From positions 1 to 26,586 of the forward strand of contig WHUZ01000217.1 of NCBI GenBank assembly GCA_015179045.1: 26,586 nucleotides of DNA, written 5' to 3'. Numbering within the stretch: position 1 is the first letter of the stretch; every line of letters begins with the position of its first letter. Made by a program: the position numbers and the translations under genes. This stretch comes from Kalaharituber pfeilii (lineage: Eukaryota; Ascomycota; Pezizomycetes; Pezizales; Pezizaceae). Below, in pieces: positions 1 through 8,715 of the stretch. Below the pieces are notes generated by a model. It ran no database searches and was not told the DNA's origin. It saw only the letters and a list, made by a program, of their open reading frames with translations.

Positions 1-300
1 TGTTGTTCTAGAATTTATTATAAGGGTTGGTCAAAAAGAAAGGCTGTCACTTGGCTTTTTTCAGGGTCTGGCTTGATCTCCAGAATCCGTTCAAGCTGAA
101 TTTGTTAACAGCTTTGAAAAACTACATTTTGTATAAATAAAAGCCTGACCCACCAGAGTTAGAAGGGCAAGGACCCAGAACTCAACCCTAACAAATATAA
201 AGCTTTCTTACTACCTTAACTACTTTATTTTCCATGACTTATATTTAATTATATTTCATATTACACTTAGTTATTTAGTAAATGGCTTACCCCCAACGTA
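1..300. other. AT-rich sequence, no assignable gene
   Basis: No open reading frame or recognisable domain can be supported here. The stretch is AT-rich with many stops in all frames. It lies directly upstream of the RNase H tail of a decayed gypsy element, so it is probably more of the same element, possibly with an internal deletion, but I see no diagnostic motif. Confidence 0.4.
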
Positions 301-1838
301 CCCCATAACAATCATCTACCAAAAAGGAAAAGTGAATGCCAAGGCAGATGCTTTATTCAGACGTGGTGACCATACCCTTAAGAAGGAGAGTAGACAGTAA
401 GATTAGCAAGAAACTAAGTTCTGGAAAAGAAGGAATGTAGCAGGAAAAGGAAGAAATTTTGACTGTAAGAATAATAAAAGTTCTGAAAGTAGTAGCATTA
501 ACTGACAAATGAGGAGCAAGCTAATTAAATAAGGAAAAAAGGACAAATGGTATACTCAACTTAAGAAATGCATACAGTAGAAGAATAATAATATCAATAA
601 ACGATTCAGTATCTGTGATGAACTAGTCCTATACAATAACCAGTTTATGATACTAATGGCCCTTAGACAAGAAATACATCAAGTAAAACATGATTACCCT
701 CTTCCTGGATATTTTTGAAATCGAGAAGACAACCAAACTTATCAGTAGAGACTTCTATTGGTCTAATGCTCACAACAACATTACAGAATATATCGGTGCA
801 TACTTGGACTGCCAAAGAAACAAGGCGTGACAGCCTAACAAATATAGCCTCCTTCATTCACATAAGAGAGACCATACCAACCATAATCCTCTATTACTAT
901 GGACTTTATTACCAAACTTTCCCATTCAGATAGTTTTACACAAATATAGGTAGTAGTAAATAGGTTCACGAAGATGGCTCACTTCATCTCTCTAGCAGAA
1001 CAATCTGCAGAACAACTAGCAACTACCTTCTTTCAAGAAATATAGTGACTCTATGGCTTACCAAAGTCTATTATATCAGACCGAGACCCAAAGTTTACTT
1101 CAAACTTCTGGTAGGAACTCATAAAGAAACTCAAAGTCAATCTAAATATGAGTACAACTACACACTCAGAAACTGATAGACAAATCGAAAGAGTTAGCCA
1201 AACTCTTGAAGGTTACCTCTGTAACTATATCATCTACCACTAAGACAATTGGAATCAACTCTTACTTCTCACAGAGTTCACATACAATAATGCGTAACAT
1301 AGGTCTACTAAGACCTCACCTTTTTTCACTAACTACAGCTTCTACCCCCTTGTTGATACTATCAATAAGGAAGATACTCTTAACATACTCTCAGGAGAAC
1401 TCACTAAAGAATGGGAACAGATTCACAAAGAACTCAACAAATTCATAGAATGAGTAGCTCAGTGATATGATTAACATCATACTCAATAACCGAATTTTAA
1501 AAAAGGAGACAAGGTCATGCTCAATACCAAAAATATTTCAATAAGAAGACCTTCTAAAAAACTTGACACTAAGTTGATTGGACCCTTTACTATTGAGAAA
1601 GCAATAAGCAAATATTCCTTTAAGCTTAAGTTATTATACAACTTGAAGATATATCTTATCTTTCATGTTTCTCTGCTTGAACTATTTAAAACATTTGCTT
1701 TCAACCCTCTACCCAACCAACTATCCTTCCTAATATAAGAAGACGAGGCAGAATACTTCATAGCCTCTATTACAGACATATGATACAATGGTACCAAGAG
1801 GACACTAGAGTACCTTATATAGTGGGAAGGGTATGGAT
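301..1838 (+). pseudogene. Decayed Ty3/gypsy chromovirus pol 3' half (RNase H tail, integrase, chromodomain)
   Basis: This is the remnant of a polyprotein that would have degraded template RNA and inserted cDNA in the nucleus. The RNase H end is seen at 333-359 (KVNAKADALF, holding the last catalytic Asp). The integrase zinc-binding region follows at about 670-830; the first Cys of its CxxC is now Tyr (AYLDCQRNKA). The catalytic core keeps the second Asp in SDRDPKFTSNFW (about 1076-1113) and the Glu in ETDRQIERV (codon 1187-1189). The integrase C-terminal region is open at 1517-1738. A chromodomain start follows (EYLI-stop-WEGYG, about 1806-1838). Stops interrupt every block, mostly explainable as CAA/CAG to TAA/TAG or TGG to TGA/TAG. 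The chromodomain is cut at 1838 by the LTR of the next element. Its protein differs clearly from the downstream gypsy copies, so this is a different family. Confidence 0.8.
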
Positions 1839-2453
1839 GTTACGGCTAAAGGTAAAGACCTACTGAATATTGGGAAGGTACCACCTCCATACCGTTATGA
1901 GACTTGCTAAGATGTATCTGATCAATACTAGACGAGCCACGGTACACTTTGGTTGTTCGGTGGTTACCTCACAAATGTGTGTGTCAGTTCTTGTACGTAC
2001 ACTGCACTAATACATGCCCGTTGCTTACAGTGCCGGTCACGTTGCTTACGTTGCAACCGGCGCCGCTTATAATACCTTTGCTAATAATGCACGGTTGCAA
2101 CATAGATAACGCTTTGCTCTCTTATTGGTTTTAGAAAGGGGATCTGCGCTATCATATGTTTCTATTACGTTACTGTTTCTATATTTACTTATCTATTTTA
2201 CGAGATGGTGTTATCACGTTACAGTCATATTATTAATTGTTGACGAGTCATGTATGACGGGCACGTACTATATAAGGCCCAGCTGCTCGCCGTTAGTTAT
2301 AAAGAATTAAGGTACTAGCGGTGTCCTAAGTTTTACTTAAACTCTATGTTCATCACATACCTTTCACCTGCTCTTCTTCGTTACTCGCCTTTAGCCATAC
2401 CATACGTACCGGACCGCTACTGCTTAGCAACGTCGAAGTACCTGGCAGTAGCA
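1839..2453 (+). repeat. 5' LTR of gypsy copy B
   Basis: The repeat starts TGTTACGG and is proposed to end ...GTAGCA just before gag. The left edge is supported by the inverted copy at 19224-19819, which is homologous up to exactly this point and diverges outside it. A TATA box (CTATATAAG, 2268-2276) sits in the right place for a promoter. The right edge is less certain (2453 or 2458). The 3' LTR of copy B is missing, so no two-LTR comparison within the copy is possible. The insertion target was the chromodomain of the upstream element. Confidence 0.75.
2268..2276 (+). promoter_or_regulatory. TATA box of the gypsy B LTR
   Basis: CTATATAAG lies about 180 bp before the LTR end. The inverted copy has a related sequence at the same place, and both TRIM families in the window have a comparable box. 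It would define the R region of the element RNA. Confidence 0.6.
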
Positions 2454-2455
2454 TT

Positions 2456-2463
2456 ACACCGCT
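2456..2463 (+). promoter_or_regulatory. Candidate self-priming primer-binding site of gypsy B
   Basis: ACACCGCT begins 2 nt after the proposed LTR end and is the exact reverse complement of AGCGGTGT at 2317-2324 inside the LTR. Tf1-type chromoviruses prime from the 5' end of their own mRNA through such pairing. The pairing here is only 8 nt and lies 48 nt from the TATA box, so support is moderate. The inverted copy keeps the arrangement with two mismatches. Confidence 0.4.
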
Positions 2464-2481
2464 CCACTTCTACTTATCCCC

Positions 2482-2800
2482 ATGCTCCATATCCTACTCC
2501 TGATCATACTAATTGTGTGCCTGATAATTGCTGACGACCACAATCTACTAACCTGCACGCAAGAATTAAGAAAGCAAGTTAACTTCTACCATGACGAGCT
2601 TGCATCACAGCAATTGCAGTAAGAGCAACTCCGTGCCGACATCGAATTTTTGTGGCAAGAAGTCGACGAGGGCCACCGGCTCCGATTAGCTACCGATGAA
2701 CACATCCGCTGGTTAGCATCACAGCTGAATACCACACGGCGAGAGCTAGATATCGCCGATCGCATTTATCCCCTGTGCAAAGAGCCAGACTTGCCTAAAC
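2482..2800 (+). pseudogene. Gag N-terminus with hydrophobic anchor (copy B)
   Basis: An ATG at 2482 opens a frame whose residues 2-16 are almost entirely Leu/Ile/Val/Cys (LHILLLIILIVCLII), followed by a polar, probably coiled-coil stretch (TCTQELRKQVNFYHDE). The inverted copy starts at the equivalent ATG (19194, minus strand) and has the same hydrophobic run, so it is not chance. A TAA at 2620-2622 interrupts copy B; the inverted copy has CAA at that codon but a TAG one codon earlier. Both stops fit independent CpA to TpA changes. The frame continues to about 2767, where a 1-bp loss relative to the inverted copy shifts it into the main gag frame. An N-terminal membrane-type segment is unusual for a Ty3/gypsy Gag. 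Confidence 0.6.
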
Positions 2801-2801
2801 T

Positions 2802-4771
2802 ATGGCGTCAGCAGCCTCAACGGATGACTTCATGGACGTTACTACCCCCCTCGTGATCGACCCATTCATGACCTCTCGCTCACCATCCCTTCACCACAGG
2901 AGCAATGATGAGGATGAAGCTGATACTATCATCCCAGAAACTCAGGAAGTACAGGCAAGACCCCGCAGGCAACTTTCGACAATACACCCACAACTGCAGC
3001 ACCATATTAGCTATACGCCATTATACACAACACCCGGGATGAGCTATGGGACTCGCTATTTTAAGATAGAAACCTTGCGGCCTACGCCCCAGTGGCACCC
3101 CCTCCTCCAGTCACTGCGTCCTACTGCTCCACTACCCCAAGCAATCATAGAGAAGTTAGAAGAACCATCTAGCTCTAAGGGAAAGGGAAGGGCCAAACCT
3201 ACCCCCTCAACGGCCAAACCTACCCCCTCAACGGCCAAACCTGCAGCCTCCATAGCAAAAGCCACCACTCTATCTCCGGATCCCGCCGATAACTCTCCAG
3301 CACCATATAAAGAGCTACCGGAGATGAAGGAAATGCGGAAGGTGGTGAACGAGACTACCAACAAACTCAAAGAGACCGCAGAGCATGCCCAATCGGAGGC
3401 CCAAAAAGCACTAACTGGAGTTGCTAACCTAACTAACCAGTTCACAGCTCAGCGGAAGGCGGATAATGACACCACGATAGCTAACCTGAGAGCTCTGGAG
3501 GAAAAGCTCGATGCTGTCACCGCAGCCCAAGCTGCCCAATTCAACGACATATTGAACAACCAAAGCGTCCAATTTAACAAGGCCCTCCTTCGACAAAAAG
3601 CCGTACTCGAAGACTTCTTCATAGGCGAACTAAACCCCATCATCAACAACATGAATGCGATGGGTAATACGTTGGATCGAATACTGGCCGCCTTGTACGA
3701 CGTCACCAAGGAGAAGACACCCTCTGGAACGCCTCCTGCTCCACCTCGAAAACCTCCGGCCCCTCCTGGTGGTAACCCACCTCCTCCTCCTAGTCCTCGT
3801 GATGGCGGCGGTGGTGGCGGACCTGCCTTTGGTGGACGACGACCTCCTCCACTGAGAGATCCCTCTCCACCTCGACAAGACCCGAAAGTCCCTCTCCGAG
3901 TTAACATACCAACCTTCAACGGACGATGGGACAAAGTAAATGATTTTTTCTACTGGCTCCAATCCTACTTCCGGATGACTGGAGCTGACAGCAACCAACT
4001 TAGACTCGACCTGCTTACCCAATGTATGGAGAGAAAAGCATCAGACTGGTTGCGAGATACCAAGGATATAGTAGCGACCTGGACAGAAGCCGAAGCGCTC
4101 ATTCGGGCCGCATACTCTAATCCGCAGGAAACTGCCGAGGCTGTGCAAAAACTCCAAAAGGTAAAGCACACCGGGACTATTATTGACTTCTTCACAGAGA
4201 TCGATGGGCTCAACAGACTGGCCAAAGTACCAGACCAAGCCCTCATCGCCATCGTAATGCCAAATCTCAAGGTTCAAGTTCAGAACCTAATGGCAGGACA
4301 CCCTCGAGTGATGACGAACTGGAAGGAGTTCAAACTACTCGCTATTTTGATCGCCGGGTATGCAACCACCCCATCAGCCTTAACCCACTCCGGCCCTTCG
4401 CGAAAAAACATCAACACCTCAACTTTCCAATTATCCTCGGCTCCCCGGTACACCATACACCCCAGAACCCAAGGAACCATGACAGCGTACCGCCGCAGGT
4501 CAAGCAAGACCGAAGAGCTCGGGGAGAATGTGGGAAATATGGACGGAAAGGTCATGAAGAGAAGGACTGTTGGCTAGGGTGGACATACACAGAACCCAAG
4601 GGTGACAATAAGCGAAAGCGAGATGCGGGGACTGCCAAGACTCTCGAGAACCGGATAGAGAGAGCCCCGCAAAACAAACAAAGACGAACGGACCGAGGCA
4701 CCCTCCGTATCACCGAGCTGGACTCGGATGGTGAAGACATCAAGGACGAACCGGAATCGGGAAACGAGTAG
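2802..4771 (+). pseudogene. gag: Gag capsid-nucleocapsid protein (copy B)
   Basis: The main frame is open for 591 codons (2802-4577). In order it shows a Ser/Pro-rich region with a 21-bp duplication (KPTPSTA twice, about 3193-3240), a coiled-coil-like stretch (about residues 172-275), a Pro/Gly-rich linker (about residues 305-365), and a retrotransposon gag capsid domain (about residues 365-530, with NIPTFNGRWDKVNDFFYWL and the W..RA.YSNP region). A 1-bp deletion near 4446 relative to the inverted copy puts the zinc knuckle in another frame: CGKYGRKGHEEKDC at 4529-4570, a CX2CX4HX4C motif with its second Cys changed to Tyr (TGT to TAT). That frame stops at TAG 4769-4771; the same stop is conserved in the inverted copy, so it is the real end of gag. 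Gag would form the virus-like particle and package RNA. It is not functional as it stands. Confidence 0.85.
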
Positions 4772-5584
4772 GGAGCCCGACAGCACCTTCGGCAAAGCTC
4801 CCGAACATCATCCTCTCCTCGCTACTGACATTGAGTTCAAAGATCTCAACCTCAAGGTCAGAGCGATCATCGATCCTGGTGCATCCGCCTCTTGCATGTC
4901 GTTGGATTTGGGTAGGAAATTGGGTTGGAGGAAAAGGGAAAGACCTATTGGGGTTAGACAGGGTGACGGATCTTTGTTAAAAGGAGGAACTATGGTTGTG
5001 AATACTTCTTTTTCTTTTCTTACTACTTTAGATTCCTGTGGAAATAAGATGGACGGGATTGTTTTGATTTGGATACGGAATGTTTGGACATGGGTGATAG
5101 GGAACTTCTTTTGGGATTGTCTTGGTTGTCGGAAAAAGGTTTTTCGGTGGATTGTCCTAATCGGCATTTGGTTCATAATGTTTCTGGTTTAATTATTCCT
5201 TGTACTCTTGTTAATCTCCCTTCTGTTTCTATTTTGGATTTAGATAAGGAATCTTGGGAGGAAGGAGATATACTGCTAATGATTGATGCACGCGAACGGT
5301 ACTCCTGTTACGCTGAAGTTTTTTCTGAAGAACAGGCTCGCCGATTACCCCCTCATAGACCCTGGGACCACGAAATCCCACTTAAAGACCCTAATGCTAA
5401 AGTACCTAATGGCCCGATATATAAGACAACGTGGGAGGAAGATGAAGCTCTGAAGAGATACTTGGAAGAGCACCTCCCTACCGGGAAGATTAGACGGTCC
5501 CGATCAGCGGCCGGCGCACCGATACTTTTTGTTCGGAAAAAGGATGGATCACTTACGGTTATGTGTGGACTATCGGCAGCTTAA
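4728..5584 (+). pseudogene. pol: Pol protease and start of reverse transcriptase (copy B)
   Basis: This is the pepsin-like protease that matures Gag-Pol inside the particle. The active-site loop is seen as IIDPGASASCMSLD (about 4867-4908), where DPGA stands in place of the usual D-S/T-G-A; the inverted copy has NIGA. The second half of the protease (RELLLGLSWLS, about 5099-5131) lies in another frame after an indel near 5055. It runs on into the RT N-terminus (PPHRPWDHEIPLKDP, then APILFVRKKDGSL) before a frameshift at about 5549. The pol frame is entered from gag by the frameshift cassette at 4759-4802. With the active-site change plus two frameshifts this is a pseudogene. Confidence 0.8.
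4759..4802 (+). promoter_or_regulatory. -1 ribosomal frameshift cassette at the gag/pol junction
   Basis: The heptamer GGGAAAC (4759-4765) is phased G GGA AAC in the gag frame, one codon before the gag stop (GAG TAG). A 5-nt spacer (GAGTA) follows, then a stem GGGAGC (4771-4776) / GCTCCC (4797-4802) with inner CCGA (4777-4780) / TCGG (4789-4792). This is the classic slippery-site, spacer and hairpin layout for -1 frameshifting, and G GGA AAC is a known functional heptamer in retroviruses. In the inverted copy a -1 shift here leads straight into the protease frame. In copy B a lost C just after the site (three Cs instead of four) breaks that continuity. Confidence 0.7.
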
Positions 5585-6104
5585 TAAGCTTACTATCCCG
5601 AACCGATACCCCCTACCACTAATGACCGACCTCCTCGAAAAGACCCAAGGAGCCAAATGGTTTACCAAATTGGACCTCAAAAATGGCTACTACCTTATTC
5701 GAATCAAGTCTGGCGACGAATGGAAGACCGCCTTTAAGACTAAGAAAGGCTTGTTCGAATATACCGTCATGCCCTTCGGATTGATCAACGCCCCTGCCTC
5801 GTTCCAAGAAATGATGGACGAGATACTGAAGGACATCGACGGAGTAGTCTGGTACATCGATGACATACTAATCTATGGGGGAAGGACCGAACTGGAACAC
5901 CAAAAGATAGTGGAACAAGTCCTGGCTAAGCTTGCCGAACACGGACTTGCCGTCAACCTCATGAAGTCGGAATTCCATGTCAAAGAAACTATGTTCCTCG
6001 GCTACCTCATCAATGGGTCCGAAATCAAAATAGACCTAAAGAAACTTAGTGCATCGCCGACTGGCCCGTACCAACAAAGAACAAAGAGGTTCAAAAGTTC
6101 TTAG
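5529..6104 (+). pseudogene. pol: Reverse transcriptase core (copy B)
   Basis: This part would copy element RNA into cDNA. Visible motifs are LCVDYRQLNKLTIPNRYPLP (palm/finger), FTKLDLKNGYYLIRI (first catalytic Asp), MPFGLINAPASFQ, and the catalytic box WYIDDILIY with YIDD at 5853-5864. FLGYLIN marks the thumb side. The block is entered by a 1-bp frameshift at about 5549 and left by another near 6055. The catalytic Asp residues are intact. The site equivalent to the foldback insertion in the inverted copy is about 5718-5729 here, and it is uninterrupted. Confidence 0.88.
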
Positions 6105-6736
6105 GCTTTGCGAATTACTATTGCCGATTCATCCAAAACTACAGCACCAAAACCCGACCGCTAACCCAACTGACCGGAAATGTACCATTTACCTGGACTG
6201 AGGCACAACAACACTCCTTTAATGAATTAAAGAATGCCTTTACATCCACACCAATACTCCGGCAGTACGACCGTACCCTACCAACGATCATGGAGACTGA
6301 CACTAGCAACCAAGCTCTTGCAGGCGTACTCTCCCAATACCATACTACCAACCATGTCAAAACTCTTCACCCCATCGACTTCCACTCCAGGGCCCTTAAT
6401 CCTGCGGAACGCAACTATCCCATCTACGACAAGGAACTCCTTGCCATAGTTGACTGTTTCCGTAAATGGTGCACCTGGTTACAAGGTATTCACGTTGACA
6501 TATACACCGACCATCACGGTCTCACCTACTTTGCCTCCAAGCAAAGGCTCAACTCCCCACAAGCAAACTGGTATATCAAACTATGCGAGTTTGACTTTCT
6601 TATCCACTACCGGAAAGGAGTAGATAACGGGAAGGCCGATGCATTAACTAGAAGGTCTGGTGATGAACCCACTGGGCTCGAGGTACAATTACTCAAAGAC
6701 GGGCAACTCCTAATCAATGGAGAACCTGTCAAATGA
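6055..6736 (+). pseudogene. pol: RT connection and RNase H (copy B)
   Basis: After the frameshift the frame continues with KEVQKFLGFANYYCRFI (RT thumb). It then enters RNase H: METDTSNQALAGVLSQ (first Asp, about 6290), NPAERNYPIYDKELLAIV (Glu), DIYTDHHGLTYF (Asp), and VDNGKADALTRR (last Asp). All four catalytic positions look intact. An in-frame TGA at 6734-6736 ends the block; the inverted copy has a sense codon (CAG-type) there, and the same frame continues into integrase. Confidence 0.88.
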
Positions 6737-7835
6737 GACTACGACCTCGATAGTGTTAATGTCGATGACTGGGAAAGAAGAGAAGACGGGTTGTTAGTAG
6801 TACCTAAAGAACAGCGGCCCAAAGTCATGAAGCAATGCTACGACTCTGATGTCACTAGTCACTGGGGAGTGCATCGCACTGACGAAATAATATCAAGGAA
6901 CTTCTACTGGGATGGATGGAAGGAAGATACCCAGCACTACGTTGCAAGTTGTGCCCCCTGCCAAAAAGCTAAAGCAGACAGACACCCATGGCAGACACAA
7001 CTTATACCAATGCCCACAGGTATCAAACCCTTCAAGGAAATAGCAATGGACTTCGTCAGAGAATTACCAGAATCAGAAGCTTATAACGCTATCCTCGTCA
7101 TCACCGACCGGTTTATCAAAGTACAACGGTATATACCGGCTAAGACGACTTGGACAGCCACTGATGTCGCATCCGTTTACATCAACGAGATATGGCGACA
7201 CCATGGCCTACCTCTAGCAATCACCTCTGACCGCGGACCTCAATTTGCCTCGGCATGCTGGAAAGAGATAAATGACAAGCTTGACATCAAGTTCCGACTT
7301 TCCACGGCCCACCATCCTCAGACTGATGGACTCTCCGAAAGAGCCATCCAAATATTGAAGCAGTACCTCCGTATCTTCTGTCACGATTGCCAAAACCGTT
7401 GGACTACTTGGCTACCCTTAGCCGAGTTCGCCTATAACTCCTCGCGCACCTCTACCCACGGTTATACACCCTTCGAAAGCTTATACGGATTCAACCCAAA
7501 GACCATTCACGTTTCGAACGACCATACCTTCGCATCATCTGCAGCAGAAGACTGGCTCGATCGGATGACTACGGTTCATAATGACATCCACAACACTCTC
7601 AAGAAGATAAACGACAAGAGGTCTCAACTTCACATTGAGAAGTCTCGTTAGTTCTGAGTAGGAGATCAAGTTCTCGTTGACTGACGCAACCTCCGGGTTG
7701 TCGCCGGCAATCATAGGGTACTTAGCAATAAGTATATTAGTCCCTATAAGGTTAAGAGAGTTATTAGTCGGCATGCATATGAGCTCGACTTACCCTGAGG
7801 CATCCGCCTATACAAAGTCATCCACACCAGGCTTC
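6737..7835 (+). pseudogene. pol: Integrase, truncated at its C-terminus (copy B)
   Basis: Integrase inserts the cDNA into the genome. The HHCC zinc region is HWGVHRTDEI...CAPCQKAK (about 6859-6975). The D,D-35-E core is intact: MDFVRELP (about 7046-7069), TSDRGPQFAS (about 7224-7253), and HHPQTDGLSERAIQ with Glu at 7337-7339. The frame is open from 6737 to the TAG near 7650. Further stops (TAG, TGA, TGA, TGA between 7649 and 7793) interrupt the C-terminal region, which still reads VKRVISRHAYELDL and IRLYKVIHTRL. Copy B then ends abruptly at 7835 against a TRIM. The acidic tail and chromodomain seen in the inverted copy are missing. Confidence 0.88.
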
Positions 7836-8072
7836 TGTTACGGAGGTGGTAAACGCAGAAAGTTACCATCCGCCAGGTCAAAAAGACACTTGACTAGCGA
7901 TACTCGCTAGTCCTCTGCGTAGCTCATATAGTACTCATTATGCAACTGCGGCGCCTTTCCGGCTGTCGCATGTCGCTCACATCGCATATGCGCATTTCGT
8001 ATGCGCTTGCATTTTTCGCTTTTCACGCGCTCCACTGGCCGCCCACACTACGGTCGCGGTGAACCCGTAACA
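7836..8072 (-). repeat. 3' LTR of TRIM copy E
   Basis: 237 bp with perfect 8-bp inverted ends TGTTACGG / CCGTAACA. It is nearly identical to the 8479-8715 repeat; most differences are transitions. The internal palindrome GACTAGCGA-TAC-TCGCTAGTC forms a 9-bp stem. Confidence 0.85.
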
Positions 8073-8090
8073 GTACCCCCCCTCTTAGGG
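8073..8090 (-). promoter_or_regulatory. Polypurine tract of TRIM copy E
   Basis: On the minus strand CTAAGAGGGGGGGTAC lies directly before the 3' LTR. This is where plus-strand DNA synthesis would start. The other copy has CTAAGAGGGGGAGTAC at the same place, and TRIM family 2 has a similar tract. Confidence 0.75.
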
Positions 8091-8443
8091 CAACTTCTCC
8101 GGGTTGCTACTATATGAGTCTGCCCCCACCCTGGCCGTCGTGGATTATCCCATGCGCTGTGCTACATGACCCTTCCGACCAGGATGTCAGCCAGGGATTC
8201 GATACGTCACTTTATCCTTGCTGCTGCCTCAGACGTATTGCGCAAGCACCACCCATCACTTGGCATGCCGGGATTACACAGTGTCGCCTAATATCAATAT
8301 TTTGCCGTCTTACATGGCCTTCCATATTGCTCTTGGCTCTGGCTCTGGCTCGTGGCTCTCCCTCTTTGGCTCTTGGCTCAGGTAAGGTCTTACTTTCTGC
8401 GGCTTTAATACTTAATACTCAGGGAATTGGCGAGATAAGTTAA

Positions 8444-8477
8444 GCATCGAACCGGTGACCGGTTTATCGCTAGTCAA
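8444..8477 (-). promoter_or_regulatory. Self-priming site and B-box-like motif of TRIM copy E
   Basis: TTGACTAGCGATA (minus strand, 8477-8465) begins 1 nt after the 5' LTR and is the perfect 13-nt reverse complement of TATCGCTAGTCAA (8546-8534, minus strand) in that LTR. The latter starts 28 nt after the start of a TATA-like box (8574-8568). This is the layout of a Tf1-like self-primer. Next comes GGTCACCGGTTCGATGC (8460-8444), which resembles a tRNA T-arm / Pol III B box and is also seen in TRIM family 2. Confidence 0.7.
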
Positions 8478-8478
8478 C

Positions 8479-8715
8479 TGCGTACGGAGGTGGTAAACGC
8501 AGAAAGTTACCGTCCGCCAGGTCAAAAAGACACTTGACTAGCGATACTCGCTAGTCCTCTGCGTAGCTCATATAGTACTCATTATGCAACTGCGGCGCCT
8601 TTCTGGCTGTCGCATGTCGCTTACGTCGCATATGCGCATTTGGTATGCGCTTGCATTTTTCGCTTTCACGCGCTCCACCGGCCGCCCACACTACGGTCGC
8701 GGTGAACCCGTAACA
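8479..8715 (-). repeat. 5' LTR of TRIM copy E
   Basis: 237 bp; on the plus strand it begins TGCGTACGG (a small change from TGTTACGG) and ends CCGTAACA. It carries a TATA-like box (CTATATGAG on the minus strand, 8575-8567) and the segment complementary to the primer-binding site at 8534-8546. Confidence 0.85.

Larger units (their letters stand above)
7836..8715 (-). mobile_element. TRIM family 1, copy E (880 bp)
   Basis: Two 237-bp direct repeats (7836-8072 and 8479-8715) start TGTTACGG and end CCGTAACA, and flank about 406 bp without coding capacity. A G-rich polypurine tract next to the 7836-8072 repeat and a primer-binding site next to the other repeat set the orientation to minus. Gag/pol are absent, so it must move with enzymes from an autonomous element. 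A second copy lies at 24865-25741 with the same dimensions. The flanks do not form a target duplication: the left flank is gypsy copy B and the right flank is the chromodomain of the inverted gypsy copy. Confidence 0.85.

Noticed and set aside
1949..2310. Short plus-strand frames in the gypsy LTR
   Set aside because: They fall entirely within the LTR, which is promoter/terminal-repeat sequence, and are not kept in the inverted copy.
3056..3934. Long minus-strand frames opposite gag
   Set aside because: They are antisense shadows of the Pro/Gly-rich and Ser-rich parts of gag; composition bias removes stops on the other strand.
8114..8443. 109-codon open frame on the plus strand inside the TRIM
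   Set aside because: It lies on the strand opposite to the element's transcription, has no recognisable domain, and is not preserved as a frame in the second copy. TRIM interiors are non-coding.
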